A model generated the notes under the pieces. It saw only the letters and a program-made list of their open reading frames with translations, made no database searches and was not told where the DNA came from. This document shows positions 20,301-31,785 of a stretch of 64,000 nucleotides of DNA, piece by piece. The stretch lies in the NCBI GenBank assembly GCA_020852965.1, contig JADYZV010000070.1, positions 102,468 through 166,467 on the forward strand, read 5' to 3'. Numbering within the stretch: position 1 is the stretch's first letter; each line of letters begins with the position of its first letter. Source of the DNA: Pirellulaceae bacterium. Its GTDB lineage: Bacteria; Planctomycetota; Planctomycetia; Pirellulales; Pirellulaceae. The position numbers were made by a program, and so were the translations under genes.

Positions 20301-21072
20301 TAGCATGAAGCGCGGCGACGAACTGCGCAGCGGTGTGTTGCAGATGGTCAAGGTCTACATTGCGACCAAGCGCACGATTAGCGTGGGAGACAAGATGGCC
20401 GGTCGCCACGGCAATAAGGGGGTCATCTCGAAGGTCTTGCCGATCGCCGACATGCCTCACTTGCCCGACGGTACACCTCTGCAGATCATGCTCAACCCAC
20501 TGGGGGTTCCCAGCCGTATGAACGTGGGTCAGATTCTGGAAACTCACCTGGGATGGGCAGGAGCCAAGCTCGGATTCCAATCGATCACGCCGGTGTTTGA
20601 CGGGGCGACCGAAGAGGACATCAACGACTGCTTGGAAGAAGCCGGCTTGCCACGTCACGGTAAGGTCCGCCTCATCGATGGTCGTACCGGTCAACCCATG
20701 GCGCAGGAAACCACCGTGGGTTACATCTACATGCTCAAGCTGCACCACTTGGTCGATGACAAAGTGCATGCCCGCAGCACGGGCCCCTACTCGCTCATCA
20801 CCCAACAGCCGCTCGGTGGCAAGGCCCGCTTCGGTGGTCAACGCTTCGGAGAGATGGAAGTCTGGGCGTTGGAGGCTTATGGGGCGGCGTACATTCTGCA
20901 AGAACTGCTGACAGTCAAGAGCGACGACGTCGAAGGACGCACGAAGATCTACGAATCGATGGTCAAGGGTGAAAACACACTGGAAGCCGGCACCCCGGCC
21001 AGCTTCGACGTGTTGACCAACGAGATTCGCGGACTGGGGCTCAACATGCGTTTGGAGAAGCGAAAGCTGTAA
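17353..21072 (+). CDS. rpoB: RNA polymerase beta subunit
   Basis: 1,239 residues. RpoB forms one half of the catalytic cleft of DNA-dependent RNA polymerase. Recognisable parts: the N-terminal lobe with [20 protein letters not shown], the rifampicin cluster near residues 460-490 ([20 protein letters not shown] then GPGGL), the following [20 protein letters not shown], and the C-terminal switch and clamp parts [37 protein letters not shown] and [20 protein letters not shown]. The start ATG 17353 has TAGGAG (17335-17340) about 12 bases upstream. The length is normal and no frameshift is seen. It is followed by rpoC after 218 bp and is likely cotranscribed with it. It lacks a directly upstream rplL gene. 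Confidence 0.99.
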   Translation: MATSSQRRLQPTSVRKFGSGLDTLEIPGLTELQTKSYELFLQEDVPVEKRKDIGLESVFREIFPVESYDKTVSLEYLRYELGKPRYTPDECRQLRLTFGKPLKVWLRLNREQPIEEEVYLGDIPIMLGGGEFIINGAERVVVSQLHRSPGVDFVEEIEATTDRKLPSCRVIPERGSWIEINVTKKDSLSVRIDQSGKFSVMTLLRAMSPSMGSDSQLLQAFYETKVEKVVDGRSVNKIENKVSVDDVVYPSDSERAGEVIIEAGQKITKNEAEIICTCGLKQIEVMEAPKTPLIINALAEDNTSSHEEALLRIYQRLRPGNPPQLEKARTLFHEKFFDVNRYRLGRVGRFRLNRKLKLDVSEDVMTLRAEDMMASIKYMIALQDPESGAQFDDIDHLGNRRLRTIDELASEELRKGFLKLRRTVQERMSLKEVDEMSPRSLVNPKSISAAIDYFFGRGELSQVVDQTNPLSQLTHERRLSALGPGGLNRKRAGFEVRDVHISHYGRICPIETPEGTNIGLISSLAIYAGVDEYGFLVTPYRTIKGGKLSDEVLWLRADQEADAYICPADTEVKDGELVAGPNLIARYHADFQIVMPTDVQYMDIAPSQMVGVSAGLIPFLEHDDANRALMGSNMQRQAVPLLVAEPPIVGTGMEREVAVNSAMVIRAKRAGKVTAVDCTRIEVGPDVYPLHKYQGLNERTCLNQKPIVNLGDKVEKGQIIADGAATYQGELALGRNVLVGFMSFDGYNYEDAIIISEELVRADTYTSIHIEDFDVEIRETKLGREEFTRDIPNVSEKALRNLDETGIVQVGTFVRPGDILVGKVSPKSKTELTPEEKLLHAIFGRAGEDVKNDSLEVPSGIEGIVIDTQKFSRRMSLSDDERKVFEKDLKEIESEGNAEISTTFTNFIQQLEAVIGSKLTDDDGTPLGGEQDPKFVAENAQTFNLSRLLNKLDEKHHTEVRKAYKAHWPAVEESIDTRDRKLNSMKRGDELRSGVLQMVKVYIATKRTISVGDKMAGRHGNKGVISKVLPIADMPHLPDGTPLQIMLNPLGVPSRMNVGQILETHLGWAGAKLGFQSITPVFDGATEEDINDCLEEAGLPRHGKVRLIDGRTGQPMAQETTVGYIYMLKLHHLVDDKVHARSTGPYSLITQQPLGGKARFGGQRFGEMEVWALEAYGAAYILQELLTVKSDDVEGRTKIYESMVKGENTLEAGTPASFDVLTNEIRGLGLNMRLEKRKL

Positions 21073-21132
21073 CGCGCGACGTTGACCGGCACACTCGATC
21101 GGCCCTGGGCATCCGAGCCCACCGGCCTACCC

Positions 21133-21176
21133 GACAGATCAGACAGATCAGACAGATCAGACAGATCAGACAGATC
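21133..21176. repeat. 9-bp tandem repeat between rpoB and rpoC
   Basis: GACAGATCA is repeated four times plus eight bases (4.9 copies), all identical, in the 218-bp spacer 61 bases after the rpoB stop. No coding role is seen. Confidence 0.92.
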
Positions 21177-21290
21177 GCGAAAAATAAGCCTCACACACTA
21201 GATTCATAGCATTACCGGTTGGGAGCCCTGGGGACACGCTTACTCTCGAGCGTGCACCACTCCTCCCTCAATCCTTAGGAGCCGCGGAAT

Positions 21291-25589
<4,299 letters not shown>

Positions 25590-25602
25590 TCCCTAATGTG
25601 GC

Positions 25603-25620
25603 CCGACGCTCCGCCGTCGG
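25603..25620. repeat. Third copy of the 18-bp palindrome
   Basis: CCGACGCTCCGCCGTCGG, the reverse complement of the copies at 8783-8800 and 8829-8846. It starts 14 bases after the rpoC stop. Confidence 0.85.
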
Positions 25621-25651
25621 TATTATATTTCCCCCCCCCCCCCACCCGCCC

Positions 25652-25679
25652 GCCCCGCCGGGCGGGGCCGGAAGTTTTT
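25652..25679 (+). terminator. Rho-independent terminator of rpoC
   Basis: GCCCCGCC (25652-25659) pairs with GGCGGGGC (25661-25668); five T follow at 25675-25679. The very GC-rich hairpin and T-run fit an intrinsic terminator. A run of 13 C (25631-25643) precedes it. Confidence 0.7.
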
Positions 25680-25715
25680 CAGCTAGCTCATCCCGCCGCG
25701 CACCCCGCCCCCATC

Positions 25716-25746
25716 GCCCGCTTGTCGGGCTGGAGCGAGAGTTTTT
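25716..25746 (+). terminator. Second terminator-like hairpin after rpoC
   Basis: GCCCG and CGGGC (25716-25720 and 25726-25730) form a short stem and are followed by a T-run at 25742-25746. The T-run lies in the 20-mer AGTTTTTCAGCTAGCTCATC, which occurs exactly at 25673-25692 and 25740-25759, so the two terminators arose by duplication. Confidence 0.5.
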
Positions 25747-25807
25747 CAGCTAGCTCATCTTCGCCGCGCGCCGCAATCACCAAAATTTGTCTTGCACACT
25801 TGCCCGC

Positions 25808-26048
25808 CGCGCTCTAACTAGAAAACTTCTTCACCGGTGGGGCAAGCCCACAACGGGGTCGAACAGATGCAATAGGAAGGCTCGACATGCGGATCGACCG
25901 CGCTCTAACTAGAAAACTCCTTCACCGGTGGGGCAAGCCCACAACGGGGTCGAGCAGATGCAATAGGAAAGCTCGACATGCGGATCGACCGCGCTCTAAC
26001 TAGAAAACTCCTTCACCGGTGGGGCAAGCCCACAACGGGGTCGAGCAG
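25808..26048. repeat. 91-bp tandem repeat, about 2.6 copies
   Basis: Units start at 25808, 25899 and 25990, each with CGCGCTCTAACTAGAAAACT at the front. Units one and two differ at only a few positions (for example TTC/TCC after the front block); unit three ends after about 59 bases, just before the stop codon of the next gene on the minus strand. Each unit has the short hairpin GTGGGGCAAGCCCAC. No spacers exist, so it is not a CRISPR array. Confidence 0.92.
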
Positions 26049-26051
26049 AAC

Positions 26052-27503
26052 CTACTCCAGCTTCTGCAAATCTGCGCGGGAGCTTTCATAGGTTTCGGCA
26101 AAGGCCATCGCGGCTGGATCGGGCGTTTTCCCCCAACGCTCGCAAGCCAGGCTGTAGAGCTCGGGCCACCAATTGCGATGTTCAGTCAAACCCTGTTCGC
26201 GATACTCGCGCCAATGGCTGAGCACCTTGCTCCAGCATTTGTCGCCGTACTCGAGGGCTTGATTGAGCGAGCTGTAGCGCGGTACATACCAACGTCGCCC
26301 GATCTGCGCGTGCAGCACTTCATCGGCCCAGTCGAAGTCTTGAAACAGCCCCGATAGCGGTTGGCCGCTCGCCAAGCCAACTTCCCATTCGTAGCGCTTG
26401 CCGGTGCGCGGCATCAACCCCTGCTCGATAAAGAACAAGACACCGTGCCGCTCGCGGGCGTCGAGCTGCGCATTGAGATTGCGCGACCAAGTAAAATTGA
26501 TCGGTATTTGAGTCCAATCGATGCCGAGCGATGCGAAGCCCACTTCGCCCATCATGGCATGACGCGCTTCGTCCCACATTTGCCGAGTCATCTCGTAGTG
26601 GAATTCCCAAGGCTCTTGCTCACGCAATTCGACCAAGATGCTGGCCATCATTTCAGGCACATCCAATTCGCGCAGACGCTTGTAGTGCATCATGAGCGTC
26701 TTATCTTGGGCGGAAAACCGTTCGTCGTACAAGAATGCTTCTGGATTAACCCCCGCATTGAACGAATCCTGAAATCGTTCGTCGCGCTGTGGCTCGCTCG
26801 AAAAAACAAACGGCTCACTCGAGTATCTCGCTGCCGGAAGCGACACGGCGGCGGGGCGCGTGCCATCGAGCTGTCCTGCGGCGGTCAAGCACTGTTGCAA
26901 TTCACTCGACCAAGTTCCGAGTTCTGACCGCCTTTCATCGTCGACCAGAGCCTCGAGGCAGGCCTGCCCCACGCTCAATGCCTCGCTCAATTCAAAGTGG
27001 ATCAGCTTGGCGACGCGTACCGTCGGTGCATCGGCCAGCGGATGGGCATCGCTTTGCAATCGCGTGCAGGCTTCGAGAACCGCAGGCAAGGCGATCGAAT
27101 AGATTCCCCACAGGCGTTCTTGCGTGGTGGGGGCTGCGATGATTTCGTCCAGCAACATTTCCAGCCCTGCGTGCGGGATGCGGTCGAGTCCCAATGGCGG
27201 CTCGCGCATTTCCGACACGCGCCGCCGCAGTAGCTCAACCTGCTCGGCACACAGATAAGCGTGATGACTGAACAGCGTCTTGAGTTCGTAAATCGGCTCG
27301 GAAGGGATCCAAGCTGTCAACGTTTCGCACAGACGCTTTAGAACATAGTGCAACCGTTTGAGACGCTCCGTACTGTGCTCCACGCTCCAAGCTAAATCCC
27401 CGTTTGGCTTGGCCGCGCCCTGGGCAACGGCACGCTCCAAAGAGCACAAGCCTGCCAAGGATGGGAGCTGACGAAGGTGATCGGTAGAATGAAGTTGTGT
27501 CAT
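26052..27503 (-). CDS. Ferritin-like diiron-fold protein of unknown role
   Basis: 483 residues from ATG 27503. A TTG at 27530 would add nine residues encoded by the heptamer repeat CCAAGAA, so I prefer the ATG. The C-terminal half has the pattern of a ferritin-like four-helix diiron site: EPWEFHYEMTRQMWDEARHA near residues 300-318 (Glu and ExxH), a Glu in VLFFIEQGLMP, and ADEVLHAQIG near 391-400 (second ExxH). The N-terminal half is helical and unrelated to anything I recognise. No signal peptide is seen, so it should be cytoplasmic. Related folds include MiaE-like and AurF-like oxygenases and rubrerythrin-type proteins, but I cannot choose among them. The gene is isolated, convergent with rpoC, and its stop touches the 91-bp repeat array. 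Confidence 0.6.
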   Translation of the reverse strand: MTQLHSTDHLRQLPSLAGLCSLERAVAQGAAKPNGDLAWSVEHSTERLKRLHYVLKRLCETLTAWIPSEPIYELKTLFSHHAYLCAEQVELLRRRVSEMREPPLGLDRIPHAGLEMLLDEIIAAPTTQERLWGIYSIALPAVLEACTRLQSDAHPLADAPTVRVAKLIHFELSEALSVGQACLEALVDDERRSELGTWSSELQQCLTAAGQLDGTRPAAVSLPAARYSSEPFVFSSEPQRDERFQDSFNAGVNPEAFLYDERFSAQDKTLMMHYKRLRELDVPEMMASILVELREQEPWEFHYEMTRQMWDEARHAMMGEVGFASLGIDWTQIPINFTWSRNLNAQLDARERHGVLFFIEQGLMPRTGKRYEWEVGLASGQPLSGLFQDFDWADEVLHAQIGRRWYVPRYSSLNQALEYGDKCWSKVLSHWREYREQGLTEHRNWWPELYSLACERWGKTPDPAAMAFAETYESSRADLQKLE

Positions 27504-28261
27504 GGTTCTTGGTTCTTGGTGCTTGGTCAAATGCAGTGGTTTGTAGATTTGGAAGTGTAAACCGAGTCAATCAATCTGCGTGGCCTCGGCGTTAAACCCG
27601 GATTATTCATGGGGTTCCACGGAAATGAAGTAAACGATGCGAGCGCCTACGTTTATGTCATCGAAGGACGGTCCTGCAAAGACGGAATCATGCAGGAAGA
27701 AATCGCTGCTTAATTCAAATCCCTAGAGCACAACAATTGACAATAGCTCTTCATTCGTTGCACCTGGGTTACGGTACCCAAGCAGACGGTTCTTCGTTGC
27801 TAGGGCGTAAATCTATTGTAACCGTTCACGCTAAGCGTGGGAGTTGAGTTATTGTAGAACCATTGTCCCAATGGTTCACCGATTCGGGTTGCTTAAGCCG
27901 TTCAAAATCCCAAACGATTGGGGACAAGTGTTCAGCATTTTCAATCGAGCGTGAACGGTTTCTATTTAGTGTCATCGTTTGCGTCGTTTTCAAGCAAACT
28001 AATGAATAGTCCGAGCTACACGTTGGGGACTCGTAACCTCGCCCACTACCCCAAAATTTTAAATGTGGACAGCGCGCAAGTCCTTTCGTGCGCGACGAAA
28101 AAACGAAAAAGAATAGTGAGATCCCCAAAACTCACAACTCTCGGACGCGGTAGGATGGAACATCCGAATCGGCTCTCGTCGCTTTTTCTTTCGTTCAGGC
28201 ACTCGGCTAGATACTTCGGGAATAGAATAGATTGGGAACCATTTGAATTGGGTTGGTTGAA
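27504..28261. other. 758-bp intergenic region with several dispersed repeats
   Basis: No gene is supported; short frames here are not convincing. Contents: the motif TTAAACCCGGATTATTCAT (27592-27610), a 140-bp element with 13-bp inverted ends (27821-27960), a segment whose inverse occurs near the right end of the window (28026-28049), and an A-rich leader block (28093-28133) also found upstream of 31786. Confidence 0.75.
27821..27960. mobile_element. MITE-like 140-bp element with 13-bp terminal inverted repeats
   Basis: AACCGTTCACGCT (27821-27833) is exactly complementary to AGCGTGAACGGTT (27948-27960). Inside is a perfect hairpin GAACCATT/AATGGTTC (27857-27877). TCTATT flanks both sides (27813-27818 and 27961-27966), which could be a target duplication. 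Part of the element recurs at 34754-34845. No transposase is encoded. Confidence 0.55.
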
Positions 28262-29818
28262 ATGCTTCGAGCTGAACAAAATGCTTCTTTATGGGGCTGC
28301 CAGCCGCCAACGCCCAACTTGGCTGCGTCTCGATTCGGCCAGCTTGCCCCGCCAACTTGCAGGCACCTCATCTTGGCGATCACTCTGATCGTCACTTGGC
28401 TCCCAATTTCCAGCCGAGCTGAGGATCCGCTGCCATCTGCGGTGAGACAGATTCAGGGGCCGCTGCGCGTTCATCCGATCAACGGGCGATACTTCACGGA
28501 CGATTCAGGCAGAGTGATTTACCTTGCTGGCTCGCAGACGGGTGGCTCAGACATGCAAGAGGATGCCTGGCCGGGTTGGCAAGCTCCGGGGGTTCGAGTT
28601 CCTTCGGACTTTCCACGATGTCTGGAAATCCTCTCCCAACACAATCACAATCTATTTCGGATGTGGACGGTAGAATCCTCGCGCTGCGACAAGGGCACAC
28701 CGGGGATACTAGCGACGCCTCTGGCCTATCTTCGGACGGGGCCGGGCAACGCCCTCGATGGCCAGCCGAAGTTCGATCTCGACCAGTTCAACCCAGCCTT
28801 CTTCGATCGCCTGCATGCACGGGTCAGCGCCGCACAGGAACGCGGTATCTACGTTATTTTCATGCTGTTTGAAGGGTTCAGTAGTGTCCACCCCGTTGGC
28901 TACAACATGTTGAACCCCGGAGCCAACCCTTGGTTCGGACATCCCTTCAACCAGCAGAATAACGTCAACGGCGTCAACGGTGATCTCAATGACGATGGCT
29001 GGGGGCTTGAGTTCCATACTTTGGCGGTGCCCGCCGTCACAGCGCTTCAGAAGGCCTACGTGAAGAAGGTGATCGACACGCTCAACGACCTCGACAATGT
29101 AATCTACGAGATCGCCAACGAGAGCATTGCCGAGTCTCAAGATTGGCAATACGAATTGATCGATTTCATCAAGGGCTACGAGGCGACCAAACCGAAGCAG
29201 CATCCTGTCTTGATGAGCATGTCGTGGCCCAACCAGCGCAACTCGGTACTCTTCGCCAGCTCAGCCGATGCGGTCGCGCCAGGAAAAATGGAGGGTGAGG
29301 ATTATGAGAGCGATCCCCCGGCCGCGCAGGGGCAACGGGTCGTCATCGCCGACTTCGACCACATCAACTACGAGACTCGGGATCCCAAGGTCGTGTGGAA
29401 GAATTTTCTTCGCGGCAACAATCCAGTCATCTATGACTTTTATCTCGTCCCCTTCGATTGGTACACCGGTAAAGTTGTTCCGGATGATGGCTCCTATGAG
29501 CCGTTACGCGGCGCTGTGGGCCACACCCGGACCTATGCGAACAAGATGGACCTAGCGGCAATGACACCGCAGGGCGGGCTGTCAACGACCGGCTATTGTC
29601 TGGCCTCCACGGGCCATGAATACCTCGTCTATCTGCCCGACGGCGGAGAAGTGACGGTGGACCTCACAGCCACCCAAGGCGCGCTGGCGGTCGAGTGGAT
29701 GCATCCGGTTGAGGGCACCATCACCGTCGGTGAACCCACCGTTGGCGGCGGTAAACAACAGTTCAAAGCTCCCTTCACAGGTGATGCGGTGCTCTACATC
29801 GTAGTCAGCAGCGAGTGA
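28262..29818 (+). CDS. Secreted glycoside-hydrolase-like protein
   Basis: 518 residues from ATG 28262 (a TTG lies three codons upstream). A hydrophobic stretch HLILAITLIVTWLPISSRAE near residues 34-53 looks like a signal peptide, but the basic region before it is long, so the true start may be internal. The mature part begins GPLRVHPINGRYFTDDSGRV, typical of DUF4038/GH-type TIM barrels that start with a residue frame F..dG. LNDLDNVIYEIANESIAES holds the likely acid/base pair Asn286-Glu287, as in clan A glycosidases. The C-terminal 80 residues form a predicted beta-sandwich (YLVYLPDGGEVTVDLTAT) matching the putative collagen-binding domain seen in such enzymes and in the next gene. Substrate unknown. 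It is 228 bp upstream of a second protein of the same design. Confidence 0.65.
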   Translation: MLRAEQNASLWGCQPPTPNLAASRFGQLAPPTCRHLILAITLIVTWLPISSRAEDPLPSAVRQIQGPLRVHPINGRYFTDDSGRVIYLAGSQTGGSDMQEDAWPGWQAPGVRVPSDFPRCLEILSQHNHNLFRMWTVESSRCDKGTPGILATPLAYLRTGPGNALDGQPKFDLDQFNPAFFDRLHARVSAAQERGIYVIFMLFEGFSSVHPVGYNMLNPGANPWFGHPFNQQNNVNGVNGDLNDDGWGLEFHTLAVPAVTALQKAYVKKVIDTLNDLDNVIYEIANESIAESQDWQYELIDFIKGYEATKPKQHPVLMSMSWPNQRNSVLFASSADAVAPGKMEGEDYESDPPAAQGQRVVIADFDHINYETRDPKVVWKNFLRGNNPVIYDFYLVPFDWYTGKVVPDDGSYEPLRGAVGHTRTYANKMDLAAMTPQGGLSTTGYCLASTGHEYLVYLPDGGEVTVDLTATQGALAVEWMHPVEGTITVGEPTVGGGKQQFKAPFTGDAVLYIVVSSE

Positions 29819-30046
29819 ATGGATTGACAGGTGGCACCTTTGCTTTACACGAGATGGCATGCATTGGAATTGACGAGGCATTTGATGAAAACAAGATGCT
29901 AGAACTACGACTTGGTTTCGACTGCGTGCAGTTTTCTGGTCTGGCCGTTGATTGATCGACCATTGGAACATTTCTAGATCGGTTTGGCGTCCACGTGGAT
30001 CATACCGACCTGAAACATTTTTTCTCTCGAGCTACTTGGAGCCATC

Positions 30047-31558
30047 ATGAATCAGATAATTTGGCAACGCGCAGGTCGTAGGCATTTCCTTCAGGCAGCC
30101 AGCGGATTGGCTGCTGGTGCTCTCGGAATCGTTCGAATTGGGGCAGAAGACCTTCCCGAAGATAATGCCGTCGGCATGACGCGCGACAATGCTGCTCGCA
30201 TTCAACCTTGGACCGAAAACCCACGCTATTGGCAGTACCTTGGGAATCCCGTGATGTTGCTGGGAGGAAGTAAGACGGATCACCTGTTTCTGGCAGATCA
30301 TCTCAAAGCTCATCTCGACGAAATGAAGTCCGTGGGGGCCAACTATGTACGCAATACAATGAGCCAACGCGAAGCGCCCGAGCTCAAGCCATATCAACTT
30401 CTGCCCGATGGGAAGTTCGATCTCGATCAGTGGAACGAAGATTATTGGCAACGTTTTGCGAGCATGCTCAAGTGGACCGCAGAACGCGAGATCATTGTGC
30501 AGATCGAAGTCTGGGATCGCTTCGATTATTCACAGCAGAATTGGGAAGGGAGTCCTTGGAATCCCCGGAACAATAACAATTACACTTCCGAGCAATCAGG
30601 ACTGGCACAGACCTATCCGCAACCAGCCTATGACCCAGGCCAACCATTCTTTTACACCGTTCCCAAGATTGAGAATTACAACGGAGCGAAGTCCGAATTG
30701 ATTCGTAAATATCAAGAGGCATTTGTGGACAAGATGCTGTCGCTGAGCTTGCCTTATGGACACGTTCTGTACTGCATTAACAACGAAACGGCGACGCCGG
30801 CAGCATGGGGAAAGTACTGGATTGAGTTCATCCAAGCAAGAGCGGCCGCACAGAACGTTTTCGTCTGCACCACCGACATGTTCGACGATGCCTTCGAGGG
30901 CGCCAATGCCAAAAACACGTCGTTGATTTTTGATGACCCGCAGCACTATATGTTTGCCGACATCTCGCAAGTGAACAGTCGCAACTACGATGAGCAACAC
31001 TGGAACCAGTTGCTGACTTTGCTGCAACTGGTCAAGAAGCATCCGCGTCCCAGCAATCACACCAAGATCTACGGTAGTGGCTATTATACATTCGGCTCGG
31101 GTGGTCCTGAGGATGGTGTCGAGCGGTTCTGGCGCGACATCTTGGGAGGCTCGGCCAGCGCTCGGTTCCATCGTCCCGACTGGGGCAACGGGCTCAATGA
31201 TTTTGCCAAGGCCAGCATCCAAGCGGCGCGATTGCTAGAAGATCGAATCAAGTTTTGGGACCTCGCACCGCACATGGAATTGCTTTCCGACCGAGCCTCC
31301 AATGAGGCTTATGTGGCGGCCAAGCCGGGTGAAAGCTACGCGGTTTACTTTACCAACGGCGGATCGATAGGACTGGATTTGACCAAAGCTTCCGGCACGT
31401 ACGATATCACGTGGATCAGCGTTTCGATGGGACGTGTGGTGGAGTCATCGGAAAAAATGGGCTACCGCCTGATGGACAAGACGCTCGAAGGGGGCGGGAT
31501 TGTTACTTTGTCCGCGCCCTACAAAGGTGGCTGGGTGGCGGCGATCGCCAAGCACTAA
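30047..31558 (+). CDS. Tat-exported glycoside-hydrolase-like protein
   Basis: 503 residues. The N terminus has a Tat signal: GRRHFLQAASGLAAGALGIV. The barrel-like part starts with RYWQYLGNPVMLLGGSKTDH, as in DUF4038-type proteins, and includes a probable acid/base motif CINNETA with Glu247. The last 90 residues (YAVYFTNGGSIGLDLTKASG then TYDITWISVSMGRVV) match the C-terminal domain of the preceding protein. The ATG 30047 follows GGAG at 30037-30040. Function is inferred: a periplasmic glycosidase on a plant- or alga-derived polymer. Enzymes with this architecture include the apiosidase-type family GH140, but the match is by pattern only. Confidence 0.65.
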   Translation: MNQIIWQRAGRRHFLQAASGLAAGALGIVRIGAEDLPEDNAVGMTRDNAARIQPWTENPRYWQYLGNPVMLLGGSKTDHLFLADHLKAHLDEMKSVGANYVRNTMSQREAPELKPYQLLPDGKFDLDQWNEDYWQRFASMLKWTAEREIIVQIEVWDRFDYSQQNWEGSPWNPRNNNNYTSEQSGLAQTYPQPAYDPGQPFFYTVPKIENYNGAKSELIRKYQEAFVDKMLSLSLPYGHVLYCINNETATPAAWGKYWIEFIQARAAAQNVFVCTTDMFDDAFEGANAKNTSLIFDDPQHYMFADISQVNSRNYDEQHWNQLLTLLQLVKKHPRPSNHTKIYGSGYYTFGSGGPEDGVERFWRDILGGSASARFHRPDWGNGLNDFAKASIQAARLLEDRIKFWDLAPHMELLSDRASNEAYVAAKPGESYAVYFTNGGSIGLDLTKASGTYDITWISVSMGRVVESSEKMGYRLMDKTLEGGGIVTLSAPYKGGWVAAIAKH

Positions 31559-31620
31559 CTCTATCGGTCCGATCAAACTGATCATGAGAATTTAGCATGC
31601 TGACCATCGAACCCTAGGAC

Positions 31621-31660
31621 GCGACGAGAAACAAATGAATAGCAAAATCCCCAAAACTCG
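31621..31660 (+). repeat. Second copy of the A-rich leader block
   Basis: The block with ATCCCCAAAACTC (28121-28133 region and 31648-31659 region) is found 130-165 bases upstream of both 28262 and 31786. Surrounding sequence aligns over about 80 bases (CGCGACGA..., then ACGCGGTA, then ATTGGCT/ATCGGCT) at roughly 70 percent by eye. Confidence 0.55.
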
Positions 31661-31785
31661 AATTTCGCAAACGCGGTAAAGTAGCATGTACGATTGGCTA
31701 CGGCCCCATTTTCCTTCCCTGAAGCATCGTGCGGAAACGTAAGTGTCTGGTTTGTATCTGAAGATTCGTCCATAAGGTTTCGCAA

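Noticed and set aside
19846..20901. 351-codon open frame antisense to rpoB
   Set aside because: Lies wholly inside rpoB with no motif of its own.
25631..25643. Poly-C run as a phase-variable tract
   Set aside because: It lies after the rpoC stop codon and before a terminator, not in a gene or promoter; its exact length may also be a sequencing artefact.
25808..26048. CRISPR array
   Set aside because: Units are 91 bp and directly adjacent, without unique spacers, and no cas gene is present.
27918..28388. 156-codon plus-strand frame in the repeat-rich spacer
   Set aside because: Overlaps repeats and the start of the glycosidase-like gene in another frame; no ribosome site or recognisable sequence.
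29830..29845. Sigma54 promoter (TGGCAC with TTTGC) before the gene at 30047
   Set aside because: The spacing between the GG and GC elements is too short for a -24/-12 promoter.
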